From the NCBI RefSeq assembly GCF_039555335.1, contig NC_092642.1:23355262-23419261 (forward strand): 64,000 nt of DNA. The letters run 5' to 3'. A program made the translations under genes and the position numbers. The notes beneath the pieces were generated by a model. It saw only the letters and a program-made list of their open reading frames with translations. It had not been told where the DNA came from and searched no databases. Shown here in pieces: positions 43,241 through 55,700 of this stretch. Each line of letters begins with the position of its first letter. The stretch's first letter is position 1. Origin of the DNA: Amphiura filiformis (Eukaryota; Echinodermata; Ophiuroidea; Amphilepidida; Amphiuridae).

Positions 43241-43795
43241 AAAGTAGGAAAGGTTCTTTTTCAGATCCAAATAATCTGGTACGGTACTCACTCAGAAATA
43301 TTTCAATTCCTATCAGGAATCTTGATCACTCTGTTGTGGTGTTTGATGAAACGGCAACACTGTTTGGTCTTGATGATGTTTCCAAACTTCCTGGTTGCCG
43401 TTTGTTGATGAGTTGATCGTAGATCTTGTCTAGTTTGTAAGCCCCCTCGTCTTTATTCATGGTGGTGTGCCCCCTGCTTCTGATCCAAATTGCTTCTTTC
43501 AGCCAACAGGTTGTTTTTCAGCTTCTTGGTCACTGATCTGTGCCTCCTCCCACCCAATTACGTGATTTTGTGCTGCTACATGCTCAGCGATGGCTGATTT
43601 GTGAATTTCTGTTGTTGAAGCTTTTGATGATCAACTCATCAACAAACGGCAACCAGGAAGTTTGGAAGCATCATCAAGACCAAACAGTGTTGCCGTTTCA
43701 TTAAATATCTAGATAGGAATTGAAATACTGAGTGAGTAGCAGATTATTTGTATCTGAAAAAGAACCTTTACTACTTTAATGAACTATGAACGATC
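43241..43795 (-). mobile_element. Head-to-head Penelope-like element fragment
   Basis: 43244-43415 and 43628-43790 are inverted copies (AGGTTCTTTTTCAGATC against its complement, GGCAACCAGGAAGTTTGGA on both strands). Head-to-head partial copies are a common arrangement for Penelope-like elements. The hairpin at 42948-43166 probably belongs to the same composite. Confidence 0.75.
43326..43614 (-). pseudogene. Penelope-like element GIY-YIG endonuclease C-terminus, frameshifted
   Basis: The minus strand reads HKSAIAEHVAAQNHVIGWEE, then after a frame change WLKEAIWIRSRGHTTMNKDE and a C-terminal tail to TGA at 43326-43328. The order AEH, NH, WE, KEAI, N-D-G is that of the GIY-YIG endonuclease domain of Penelope-like retroelements. 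One frameshift near 43510 breaks the frame. The last part of the same coding region recurs in inverted form at 43628-43710. Confidence 0.78.
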
Positions 43796-43833
43796 CTGAT
43801 GAATTTGTTTCAAAAGTATCACTTTTTCCATTT

Positions 43834-44060
43834 GTTCAAAGTGCTTTATAATTATTCTGCCGCCAGGATATCATGTGGCAACAACATCGGCGCGGCCGGT
43901 ACGGCTACCCGTAACAGCTCCCCATTAAACACCTGGGAGGGGTGGAACAAGTGAGATGTATTGTCTTGCCCAAGGACACAAAACGTTGGCCTTGACGGGG
44001 CTCGAACCCACAACATTATATTGCGATCATGAGTCGAACACCCTAACCGTTAAGCCACTG
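43834..44060 (-). mobile_element. tRNA-derived SINE (Met-like head)
   Basis: The minus strand begins CAGTGGCTTAACGGTTAGGG (A box) with anticodon loop CTCATGA (CAT) and B box GGGTTCGAGCCCC. A body follows with TTGGGCAAGACAATACATC and a 3' end TTATAAAGCACTTTGAAC. This is the layout of tRNA-derived SINEs. Confidence 0.82.
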
Positions 44061-44550
44061 TACATACTTATAGCCTTTAGATAACCCCGGTAGATACTAC
44101 CTGACCGACATTTAGGTTTCAACGTTTTCGGCAACATGTTTTGTCCTTTCTATTAACCTGATGACCTTTTACGAAAACGTTTTGTGCTTGCTGGGTTGCT
44201 ATTTTAAAACACGTGTTTGTATAAAGATAGGCCTATTAAATATATTTTAGCATGTCGTACCTGACCGTGAACTGATTGCAAATACAAAGAATTGCAACTA
44301 TAATATTTGGGATTTGTAACTGACCAATCAGATTTCAAATTCACGTTGCTCGAAATATATATATACCCCGGAAATACACCCCACAAACATTTAGTCTATT
44401 GGAAGAAGGTGTTATCGACTTATCATGCACCCTCAACTTCCAATCGATGTCTCATTATCCGAAAACATGCGTAGGAAACGATAAATTACGCTATAATTTT
44501 GCACTATTCATTAAAAAAATAGAATCCCTACTCATTTATTTTTGATCCCT
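44061..44550. other. No feature recognised
   Basis: AT-rich unique-looking sequence between a SINE and a hairpin. No gene, RNA or repeat could be supported. Confidence 0.4.
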
Positions 44551-44616
44551 AGGAGACCTGCTCTCAATATATTGGAGACCAGCTGGTCTCCACTATATAT
44601 TGAGAGCAGGTCTCCT
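44551..44616 (+). repeat. 66-bp near-perfect hairpin
   Basis: AGGAGACCTGCTCTCAATAT pairs with ATATTGAGAGCAGGTCTCCT, and the centre is GACCAGCTGGTC. A TTTTGAAACGTCGG-like word follows, seen also in the 43-kb Penelope composite (CGAAACGTC), so it may be another terminal-repeat remnant. Confidence 0.8.
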
Positions 44617-44874
44617 ATTTCACTCCTTGAAAAAGAAAAGTTTTGTCTTTTTGAAACGTCGGTTTTTTAACTCTGTTTATATATTTTGTGTTACTCCCCC
44701 ATTGGATGTTGTGTCATATTTTCCCTATTTTTTAATTTTATCCATTGCTAGTGTGACACTGTTGTATCCTTTTGGATCCATCCTTTGGTTCCCTGCTGGT
44801 CAGTTGGAACAGATGTTCCCTGTTTTTATACCATACACAAGAAGCCAATGCACACTTAAACGAAGTCTCACACC

Positions 44875-45291
44875 CCGGGGGCACTCCCATATACCATATA
44901 TTGACATACGTCATGTGCCCATGAAAAGACCCCGGTATTTTTGGCAATCCTACACCCAATGACTCCGTTTTTTCAGTATAGCCTACACTGACTGACCCCC
45001 TTTCTTGAACAAATATTAGTCCTCAAAATTGAAATTTCGGCGCGGTTCGCGCGCATTTTGAGCAAAATAAATGAGTTTTGTCTATTCTGATAGTGTAAAA
45101 TTGGATAAAAAGCTATTTTTGATTGTCAATGATGTGAAATTTTGGGCGCTCCCGTACAAAATCACCCCATTTTTGACATTGCCAACACCGAATGACCCCT
45201 TTTTCTGGAAATTTTTACACCGATAGACCCTTAGTTTCGTACGCTGGTGGTCACAGGTACGTCACTTTCATATTCGAGTGTCTCCGCCGGG
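44875..45291 (+). mobile_element. 417-bp MITE with 8-bp target duplication (hAT-like)
   Basis: The left end CCGGGGGCACTCCCATATA and the complement of the right end CCCGGCGGAGACACTCGAAT are related TIRs. CTCACACC occurs on both sides (44867-44874, 45292-45299). An 8-bp duplication suggests a hAT-type parent. No transposase. Confidence 0.75.
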
Positions 45292-45469
45292 CTCACACCC
45301 GCTATTAATATTAATAGGGCCTAATATAGAGTTTCCTGGCTTTGGACTTCCTATTATATATACAAGCAATCAGAGATCTATACTAAATTTCATTTCCAGA
45401 TCCAAAATTAACACATACAAACACCCCTAAACTATACTGTATCATTGAACACCATGTAAATACGTGTAA

Positions 45470-45965
45470 AATTTTGCAAGGAAAGTCTACTTTAGTCTCA
45501 GGTTTGAAAGTGATTTTTTTGTGCAAGAGAGTCCAGCGCAAGGTAAGTTTACGTTTGTCAAGGTTTGCTGGTAATCATATTTTGCAAGGAGGTCCAGCGC
45601 AAGGAAAGTCTACATTAATCACAGGTTTCATAGTCTTTATTTTTTGCAAGGAAGTCCAGCGCAAGGAAAATCTATGTTAGTCTCAGATTTGATAGTGATT
45701 ATTATTATTATTTTTTGCAAGGAAGTCCAGCGCAAGGAAAGTCTACGTTAGTCTCAAGTTTACTAGTGATTATTTTGCATGGAAGTCCAGCGCAAGGAAA
45801 ATCTATGTTAGTCTCAGATTTGATAGTGATTATTATTATTATTTTGTGCAAGGAAGTCCAGCGCAAGGAAAATCTACGCTAGTTCCAGGTTTGATAGTGA
45901 TATTTTTTTGCAAGGAAGTCCAGCGCAAGGAAAGTCTACATTAGGATTGCCAGTGATTATTTTTG
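45470..45965 (+). repeat. 60-70 bp minisatellite, about eight units
   Basis: Each unit reads TTGCAAGGAAGTCCAGCGCA, AGGAAAGTCTACGTTAGTCT, then CAGGTTTGATAGTGATTATT with variable spacing. Reversed monomers occur at 21066-21180 and near 36160-36210 in the SOD gene region. It abuts the start of the 3.2-kb array. Confidence 0.88.
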
Positions 45966-46006
45966 CTGAACCATGAAATGGCATCAGCCTATATTAGTGT
46001 ATGTTA

Positions 46007-46049
46007 CTAGCTTGCTTACTTACTTACTAGCTTACTTACTTACTAGCTA
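46007..46049 (+). repeat. TACT/TAGC simple repeat at the array boundary
   Basis: Short runs of CTTACTTACTAGC directly precede the first base that matches the tandem array. It marks the left edge of the array. Confidence 0.75.
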
Positions 46050-47074
46050 CAATCAACGAAAAAAGTCCTTGGAACGCTTGGCACACTCTGTCAAGATTCC
46101 GTGCAGAATTTCTTATGTTCATGGAAATGACCTATATTGTGTTTGGGAAGAAACGTGACATCTACAACAATGATTTCCCCTTCCCTCTCCCCATCAAGCA
46201 ATGTTGGAACACATTGGGGAACCGCTGAAGACATTGGCATTTCTCAACATTGCACGGGGGAGAGGGGGTGACAGTTTTCCGTTATTTACAAGCAAGCGTT
46301 CCAAGACTTTTTTCGTTGATTGTCTCTGCCGAATGCAAAATATTTCATCTAAATTTCGTTTTTGTCTCATAACTCAAAAACGGCATGTCGTATGAGCTTC
46401 AAATTGCACACGAATTGAGAGTGGATTATATGCTTTGTAATCATAATAAAATTGTTGATAAAGAATTTGGTTTATTTAGGGAATGGTCATTGGAAACACC
46501 CCCTATGCTAAATTACTCACGTTTCTTAATCATGGCTCTAAAATGCTCTAAAATGTCATTTTTGTCCATAACTCAAAAACAGAATGTTGTATGAGTTTCA
46601 TATTGCACCAGATTTGAGAGTAGATAATATCCTTTTGAATCATAATAAAATTGTTGATAAAAAAGTTGAGTTATTCAGGGAGTGGTCACTGAAAACACGT
46701 CCTATGCTAAATTACACAAGTTTCGTAATTATGCTCTCTACTTCAGTCAAATTTCGTTTTTGTCTCGTAACTCAAAAACACTACAAATACATTTTTTACA
46801 ATATCACAATGTTTTGGAGCATGTTTCCAAAATATTTTCAATGTTATTAAAACTTAAAACATTTTGTACCCTTTATGATATAACCCAACATGTAAATGTT
46901 TTCTCTAAAACTTGTGCATGCTGAGTATAGGCATATCCGAGCGAATCAGAAAGATTATGATATAACAATCTTAAACTACTCATTTCTGAATATTATTTAT
47001 ATTAAAACACGCTTTTGAGATGAGAAAAAAAGAAAAGAAAAAAAAACACAATTGAATATACTATTTAAAAAAAA

Positions 47075-47160
47075 GACCACCACTGGGACTCGAACCATTC
47101 ACATCGGTCAATAGTCAAAAGGTTATCAGTCTGAGGACTAATCCGCTACGCCACGCTGCC
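47075..47160 (-). tRNA. tRNA-like domain of the array (minus, MITE-bearing module)
   Basis: The minus strand reads GGCAGCGTGGCGTAGCGGAT, then a loop CTGATAA, and ends GGTTCGAGTCCCAGTGGTGG. D-arm and T-arm (A and B boxes) are good, but the anticodon stem pairs badly and there is an extra long variable region. It is best seen as a tRNA-derived repeat head and not as a working tRNA. Confidence 0.55.
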
Positions 47161-47232
47161 ATTTCGCAATCAAAGTAACAAGTTTTGTTCTTTTATAGTA
47201 TTCAGGTATCGGGAAAGTGTAAACTTGTATAG

Positions 47233-47431
47233 AGTGTTTGCACGAAAGGTCATGGGTTCAAATCATCCTCCAGACACGCTCCATAAGATATGCTAATGCA
47301 TAGAGTACAAAGAATTACTTCGATCAAAACCAGTTAAACAGGTGATTGGTATTGTACTCCGTGCATTTGCATGTCCTCTGGAGCGTGTCTTTAGGATGGT
47401 TTGAACTTAATGATCTTCCATGCAAGCACCC
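47233..47431 (+). mobile_element. 199-bp palindromic MITE nested in the array unit (unit 1 copy)
   Basis: The ends AGTGTTTGCACGAAAGGTCA and the complement of ...TGCAAGCACCC are inverted repeats sharing CAGACACGCTCC-like inner blocks. TATAG lies on both sides (47228-47232, 47432-47436). The sister module in the same unit shows the empty site GTGTATAGTAGAAATGG at 47905-47921. Equivalent copies are in units 2-6 near 50643, 53899, 57115, 60375 and 63183. Confidence 0.88.
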
Positions 47432-47755
47432 TATAGTAGAAACGGCAAAATGTATCAGTTTACCATAATGACAAAATGGTCCAAAAGCGACATTTTATGT
47501 TTTAGGCCGCATCTCACGAAGCGTCACGTTCGTTTACATTTGCTATACCAATTGAAAATGATTTATTGCAAAGGAATGAAACATTCGTTTCATATATGAA
47601 ATTTGTTAACAGTTAAGTTTACCAATTTGAATTGAAATAAATACGCATAAACAACTCATTTCTGAATATTATTTATATTAAAATACGCTTTTGCGATGAG
47701 AAAAAAAAACAAGAAAAGAAAAAAGAAAACAACAATTGAATATACTTTTAAAAAA

Positions 47756-47837
47756 GACCACCAATGGGACTCGAACCACATCGGTCAATAGTCAAAAGGT
47801 TATCAGTCTGAGGACTAATCCGTTACGCCACGCTGCC
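47756..47837 (-). tRNA. tRNA-like domain of the array (minus, second module)
   Basis: A near copy of 47075-47160 with a 4-base deletion before the T-arm (CGAACCACATCGG against CGAACCATTCACATCGG). Same A and B boxes and the same weak anticodon stem. Confidence 0.55.
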
Positions 47838-48400
47838 ATTTCGCAATCGAAGTAACAAGTTTTGTTCTTTTATAGTAGTCAGGTATCGGCGAAAGTGTAA
47901 ACGTGTATAGTAGAAATGGCAAAGTGTATCAGTTTACCATAATGACAAAATGGTCCAAAATTGACATTTTATGTTTTTCAGCCGCATCTCATGAAGCGTC
48001 AGGTTCGTTTACATTTGCTATACCAATTGAGAATGTTTTAATGCAAAAGGAATTAAACATTGATTTCATATATGAAATTTGTTAACACTTTACCATTTTG
48101 AATTGAAAGAAATACGTATATATATTTATTTCAATTCAAAATGGTAAAGTGTTAACAAATATCATATAAGAGATCAAGGTGTCATTCCTTTTGCATTAAA
48201 ACTTTCTAAATTGGAATAGCAAAGGTAAAAGAACGTGACGCTTCATGAGATGCGGCCTGAAAAACATAAAATGTCGATTTTGGACCATTTTGTCATTATG
48301 GTAAACTGATACACTTTGCCATTTCTACTATACAAGTTTACACTTTCCCCGATACCTGACTACTATAAAAGAACAAAACTTGTTACTTCGATTGTGCAAT

Positions 48401-48486
48401 GACAGCGTGGCGTAGTGGATTAGTCCTCCGACTGTTAACCTATTGGCTATTGACTGATGTGCGTGGTTCGAGTCCCAATGGTGGTC
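48401..48486 (+). tRNA. tRNA-like domain of the array (plus, beyond the palindrome axis)
   Basis: The plus strand reads GACAGCGTGGCGTAGTGGAT, loop CTGTTAA (GTT, as in tRNA-Asn), then GTGGTTCGAGTCCCAATGG. It faces the two minus-strand domains across the axis. The anticodon stem is weak. It is eroded in units 4 and 5, so it is not under obvious selection. Confidence 0.55.
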
Positions 48487-49454
48487 TATATTTTTTCTTT
48501 AAGTGTATTAAATTGTTGTTTCTTTTTTATTTTATTTTTTTCTCATCGCAAAAGCGTATTTTGTTATAAATAATATTCAGAAATGAGTTGTTTCAAATTG
48601 TTACATCATAATCTTTCTGATTCGCTCGGATGTGCCTATACTCAGCAAACACAAGTTTTAGTGAAAACATAAATTTAACACGTTAGGTTATATCATAAAG
48701 GGTGCAAAACGTTTTAATAACAATAAAAAAACATTTTGGAAAACATGTTGCAAAACATTGAAATAAAAAAAAAAAATTCATTTCTAGTGTTTTTGAGTTA
48801 TGAGACAAAAACGAAAATTGACTCAGTATCCTACATAAGAGGGCCATAATTACAAAACTTGTGTCATTTAGCATAGGAGGTGTTGTCCGTGACCACTCCC
48901 TAAATAACTCAACATTTTTATCAACAATTTTATTATGATTCAAAAGGATATTATCTACTCCCTAATCGTGTGCAATATGAAGCTCATACAACATTCTGTT
49001 TTTGTGTTATGGACAAAAACGACATGTTAGAGCAGTTTAAAGCCATAACTATGAAACGTGTGTAATTTAGCATATGGGGTGTTTTCAGAGACCACTCCCT
49101 AAATAAATCAAATTCTGTATCAACAATTTTATTATGATTGCAAAGCATATAACCCCCTCTCAAATCGTGTTCAACATGAAGCTTATACAACATTCTGTTT
49201 TTGAGCTATGGACAAAAACGACATTTTAGAGCAGTTTAGAGCCATAATTATGAAACGTGTGTAATTTAGCATATGGGGTGTTTTCGGTGACCACTCCCTA
49301 AATAAACCAAATTCTTTATCAACAATTTTATTATGATTGCAAAGCATATAATCCATTCTCAAATCGTGTGAAATTTGAAGCTCATACGACATTCCGTTTT
49401 TGAGTTATGAGACAAAAACGAAATTTAGATGAAATATTTTGCATTCGGTAGAGA

Positions 49455-52400
49455 CAATCAACGAAAAAAGTCCTTGGAACGCTTGGCACACTCTGTCAAG
49501 ATTCCGTGCAGAATTTCTTATGTTCATGGAAATGACCTATATTGTGTTTGGGAAGAAACGTGACATCTACAACAATGATTTCCCTTCCCTCTCCCCATCA
49601 AGCAATGTTGGAACACATTGGGGAACCGCTGAAGACATTGGCATTTCTCAACATTGCACGGGGGAGAGGGGGTGACAGTTTTCCGTTATTTACAAGCAAG
49701 CGTTCCAAGACTTTTTTCGTTGATTGTCTCTGCCGAATGCAAAATATTTCATCTAAATTTCGTTTTTGTCTCATAACTCAAAAACGGCATGTCGTATGAG
49801 CTTCAAATTGCACACGAATTGAGAGTGGATTATATGCTTTGTAATCATAATAAAATTGTTGATAAAGAATTTGATTTAATTAGGGAGGGTCATTGGAAAC
49901 ACCCCCTATGCTAAATTACTCACGTTTCTTAATCATGGCTCTAAAATGCTCTAAAATGTCATTTTTGTCCATAACTCAAAAAACAGAATGTTGTATGAGT
50001 TTCATATTGCACCAGATTTGAGAGTAGATAATATCCTTTTGAATCATAATAAAATTGTTGATAAAAAGTTGAGTTATTCAGGGAGTGGTCACTGAAAACA
50101 CGTCCTATGCTAAATTACACAAGTTTCGTAATTATGCTCTCTACTTCAGTCAAATTTCGTTTTTGTCTCGTAACTCAAAAACACTACAAATACATTTTTT
50201 ACAATATCACAATGTTTTGGAGCATGTTTCCAAAATATTTTCAATGTTATTAAAACTTAAAACATTTTGTACCCTTTATGATATAACCCAACATGTAAAT
50301 GTTTTCTCTAAAACTTGTGCATGCTGAGTATAGGCATATCCGAGCGAATCAGAAAGATTATGATATAACAATCTTAAACTACTCATTTCTGAATATTATT
50401 TATATTAAAACACGCTTTTGAGATGAGAAAAAAAAAAAGAAAAGAAAAAAAAAACACAATTGAATATACTATTTAAAAAAAAAAGACCACCACTGGGACT
50501 CGAACCATTCACATCGGTCAATAGTCAAAAGGTTATCAGTCTGAGGACTATTCCGCTACGCCACGCTGCCATTTCGCAATCAAAGTAACAAGTTTTGTTC
50601 TTTTATAGTATTCAGGTATCGGGGAAAGTGTAAACTTGTATAGAGTGTTTGCACGAAAGGTCATGGGTTCAAATCATCCTCCAGACACGCTCCATAAGAT
50701 ATGCTAATGCATAGAGTACAAAAAGAATTACTTCGATCAAAACCAGTTAAACAGGTGATTGGTATTGTACTCCGTGCATTTGCATGTCCTCTGGAGCGTG
50801 TCTTTAGGATGGTTTGAACTTAATGATCTTCCATGCAAGCACCCTATAGTAGAAACGGCAAAATGTATCAGTTTACCATAATGACAAAATGGTCCAAAAG
50901 CGACATTTTATGTTTTTAGGCCGCATCTCACGAAGCGTCACGTTCGTTTACATTTGCTATACCAATTGAAAATGATTTATTGCAAAAGGAATGAAACATT
51001 CGTTTCATATATGAAATTTGTTAACAGTTAAGTTTACCAATTTGAATTGAAATAAATACGCATAAACAACTCATTTCTGAATATTATTTATATTAAAATA
51101 CGCTTTTGCGATGAGAAAAAAAAAACAAGAAAAGAAAAAAGAAAACAACAATTGAATATACTTTTTAAAAAAGACCACCAATGGGACTCGAACCACATCG
51201 GTCAATAGTCAAAAGGTTATCAGTCTGAGGACTAATCCGTTACGCCACGCTGCCATTTCGCAATCAAGTAACAAGTTTTGTTCTTTTATAGTAGTCAGGT
51301 ATCGGGAAAGTGTAAACGTGTATAGTAGAAATGGCAAAGTGTATCAGTTTACCATAATGACAAAATGGTCCAAAATTGACATTTTATGTTTTTCAGGCCG
51401 CATCTCATGAAGCGTCAGGTTCGTTTACATTTGCTATACCAATTGAGAATGTTTTAATGCAAAAGGAATTAAACATTGATTTCATATATGAAATTTGTTA
51501 ACACTTTACCATTTTGAATTGAAAGAAATACGTATATATATTTATTTCAATTCAAAATGGTAAAATAACAACACTGTCATTAAAGATTTCTACTATACAA
51601 GTGTTACTTTCCCGATACTAAATCCAATGACTACTATAAAAGAACAAAACTTGTTACTTGATTGTGCAATGACAGCGTGGCGTAGTGATTAGTCCTCCGA
51701 CTGTTAACCTATTGGCTATTGACTGATGCGTGGTTCGAGTCCCAATGGTGGTCTATATTTTTCTTTAAGTGTATTAAATTGTTGTTTCTTTTTATTTTAT
51801 TTTTTCATCGCAAAAGCGTATTTTGTTATAAATAATATTCAGAAATGAGTTGTTTCAAATTGTTACATCATAATCTTTCTGATTCGCTCGGATGTGCCTA
51901 TACTCAGCAAACACAAGTTTTAGTGAAAACATAAATTTAACACGTTAGGTTATATCATAAAGGGTGCAAAACGTTTTAATAACATTAAAAAAACATTTTG
52001 GAAAACATGTTGCAAAACATTGTGATATTGTACAAAAAATTCATTTCTAGTGTTTTTGAGTTATGAGACAAAAACGAAAATTGACTCAGTATCCTACATA
52101 AGAGGGCCATAATTACAAAACTTGTGTCATTTAGCATAGGAGGTGTTGTCCGTGACCACTCCCTAAATAACTCAACATTTTTATCAACAATTTTATTATG
52201 ATTCAAAAGGATATTATCTACTCCCTAATCGTGTGCAATATGAAGCTCATACAACATTCTGTTTTTGTGTTATGGACAAAAACGACATGTTAGAAACAGT
52301 TTAAAGCCATAACTATGAAACGTGTGTAATTTAGCATATGGGGTGTTTTCAGAGACCACTCCCTAAATAAATCAAATTCTGTATCAACAATTTTATTATG

Positions 52401-52718
52401 ATTGCAAAGCATATAACCCCCTCTCAAATCGTGTTCAACATGAAGCTTATACAACATTCTGTTTTTGAGCTATGGACAAAAACGACATTTTAGAGCAGTT
52501 TAGAGCCATAATTATGAAACGTGTGTAATTTAGCATATGGGGTGTTTTCGGTGACCACTCCTAAATAAACCAAATTCTTTATCAACAATTTTATTATGAT
52601 TGCAAAGCATATAATCCATTCTCAAATCGTGTGAAATTTGAAGCTCATACGACATTCCGTTTTTTGAGTTATGAGACAAAAACGAAATTTAGATGAAATA
52701 TTTTGCATTCGGTAGAGA
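49455..52718 (+). repeat. 3.2-kb palindromic tandem array, unit 2 (3264 bp)
   Basis: Same layout as unit 1. tRNA-like domains are at 50485-50570 and 51173-51254 (minus) and 51671-51753 (plus). The MITE is present. The right arm next to the second axis (about 51540-51660) is shortened and garbled compared with unit 1. Confidence 0.93.
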
Positions 52719-55700
52719 CAATCAACGAAAAAAGTCCTTGGAACGCTTGGCACACTCTGTCAAGATTCCGTGCAGAATTTCTTATGTTCATGGAAATGAC
52801 CTATATTGTGTTTGGGAAGAAACGTGACATCTACAACAATGATTTCCCTTCCCTCTCCCCATCAAGCAATGTTGGAACACATTGGGGAACCGCTGAAGAC
52901 ATTGGCATTTCTCAACATTGCACGGGGAGAGGGGTGACAGTTTTCCGTTATTTACAAGCAAGCGTTCCAAGACTTTTTCGTTGATTGTCTCTGCCGAATG
53001 CAAAATATTTCATCTAAATTTCGTTTTTGTCTCATAACTCAAAAACGGCATGTCGTATGAGCTTCAAATTGCACACGAATTGAGAGTGGATTATATGCTT
53101 TGTAATCATAATAAAATTGTTGATAAAGAATTTGGTTTATTTAGGAATGGTCATTGGAAACACCCCCTATGCTAAATTACTCACGTTTCTTAATCATGGC
53201 TCTAAAATGCTCTAAAATGTCATTTTTGTCCATAACTCAAAAACAGAATGTTGTATGAGTTTCATATTGCACCAGATTTGAGAGTAGATAATATCCTTTT
53301 GAATCATAATAAAATTGTTGATAAAAAAGTTGAGTTATTCAGGGAGTGGTCACTGAAAACACGTCCTATGCTAAATTACACAAGTTTCGTAATTATGCTC
53401 TCTACTTCAGTCAAATTTCGTTTTTGTCTCGTAACTCAAAAACACTACAAATACATTTTTTACAATATCACAATGTTTTGGAGCATGTTTCCAAAATATT
53501 TTCAATGTTATTAAAACTTAAAACATTTTGTACCCTTTATGATATAACCCAACATGTAAATGTTTTCTCTAAAACTTGTGCATGCTGAGTATAGGCATAT
53601 CCGAGCGAATCAGAAAGATTATGATATAACAATCTTAAACTACTCATTTCTGAATATTATTTATATTAAAACACGCTTTTGAGATGAGAAAAAAAAAGAA
53701 AAGAAAAAAAAAACACAATTGAATATACTATTTAAAAAAAAAGACCACCACTGGGACTCGAACCATTCACATCGGTCAATAGTCAAAAGGTTATCAGTCT
53801 GAGGACTATTCCGCTACGCCACGCTGCCATTTCGCAATCAAAGTAACAAGTTTTGTTCTTTTATAGTATTCAGGTATCGGGGAAAGTGTAAACTTGTATA
53901 GAGTGTTTGCACGAAAGGTCATGGGTTCAAATCATCCTCCAGACACGCTCCATAAGATATGCTAATGCATAGAGTACAAAGAATTACTTCGATCAAAACC
54001 AGTTAAACAGGTGATTGGTATTGTACTCCGTGCATTTGCATGTCCTCTGGAGCGTGTCTTTAGGATGGTTTGAACTTAATGATCTTCCATGCAAGCACCC
54101 TATAGTAGAAACGGCAAAATGTATCAGTTTACCATAATGACAAAATGGTCCAAAAGCGACATTTTATGTTTTTAGGCCGCATCTCACGAAGCGTCACGTT
54201 CGTTTACATTTGCTATACCAATTGAAAATGATTTATTGCAAAAGGAATGAAACATTCGTTTCATATATGAAATTTGTTAACAGTTAAGTTTACCAATTTG
54301 AATTGAAATAAATACGCATAAACAACTCATTTCTGAATATTATTTATATTAAAATACGCTTTTGCGATGAGAAAAAAAAAAACAAGAAAAAAAAAAAGAA
54401 AACAACAATTGAATATACTTTTAAAAAAAAGACCACCAATGGGACTCGAACCACATCGGTCAATAGTCAAAAGGTTATCAGTCTGAGGACTAATCCGTTA
54501 CGCCACGCTGCCATTTCGCAATCAAGTAACAAGTTTTGTTCTTTTATAGTAGTCAGGTATCGGGAAAGTGTAAACGTGTATAGTAGAAATGGCAAAGTGT
54601 ATCAGTTTACCATAATGACAAAATGGTCCAAAATCGACATTTTATGTTTTTCAGGCCGCATCTCATGAAGCGTCAGGTTCGTTTACATTTGCTATACCAA
54701 TTGAGAATGTTTTAATGCAAAGAACGAATTAAACATTGATTTCATATATGAAATTTGTTAACACTTTACCATTTTGAATTGAAAAAATGAAATACGTATA
54801 TATATTTATTTCAATTTCAAAATGATACCTGACTACTATAAAAAAGAACAAAACTTGTTATTTCGATTGTGCAATGACAGCGTGGCGTAGTGGATTAGTC
54901 CTCCGACTGTTAACCTATTGGCTATTGACTGATGTGCGTGGTTCGAGTCCCAATGGTGGTCTATATTTTTCTTTAAGTGTATTAAATTGTTGTTTCTTTT
55001 ATTTTATTTTTTTTCTCATCGCAAAAGCGTATTTTGTTATAAATAATATTCAGAAATGAGTTGTTTCAAATTGTTACATCATAATCTTTCTGATTCGCTC
55101 GGATGTGCCTATACTCAGCAAACACAAGTTTTAGTGAAAACATAAATTTAACACGTTAGGTTATATCATAAAGGGTGCAAAACGTTTTAATAAAATTAAA
55201 AAAACATTTTGGAAAACATGTTGCAAAACATTGTGATATTGTACAAAAAATTCATTTCTAGTGTTTTTGAGTTATGAGACAAAAACGAAAATTGACTCAG
55301 TATCCTACATAAGAGGGCCATAATTACAAAACTTGTGTCATTTAGCATAGGAGGTGTTGTCCGTGACCACTCCATAAATAACTCAACATTTTTATCAACA
55401 ATTTTATTATGATTCAAAAGGATATTATCTACTCCCTAATCGTGTGCAATATGAAGCTCATACAACATTCTGTTTTTGTGTTATGGACAAAAACGACATG
55501 TTAGCGCAGTTTAAAGCCATAACTATGAAACGTGTGTAATTTAGCATATGGGGTGTTTTCAGAGACCACTCCCTAAATAAATCAAATTCTGTATCAACAA
55601 TTTTATTATGATTGCAAAGCATATAATCCCCTCTCAAATCGTGTTCAACATGAAGCTTATACAACATTCTGTTTTTGAGCTATGGACAAAAACGACATTT

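Larger units (their letters stand above)
46050..49454 (+). repeat. 3.2-kb palindromic tandem array, unit 1 (3405 bp)
   Basis: The unit starts at CAATCAACGAAAAAAGTCCT and holds, in order: an A segment ending in the complement of that word (46050-46325); three ~199-bp sub-repeats in the plus direction (46330-46925); two modules each with a minus-strand tRNA-like domain (47075-47160, 47756-47837), the first carrying a 199-bp MITE; a palindrome axis near 48118; a single plus-strand tRNA-like module (48401-48486); and three sub-repeats in reverse (48620-49440). This unit has the fullest right arm at the second axis. Confidence 0.93.
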
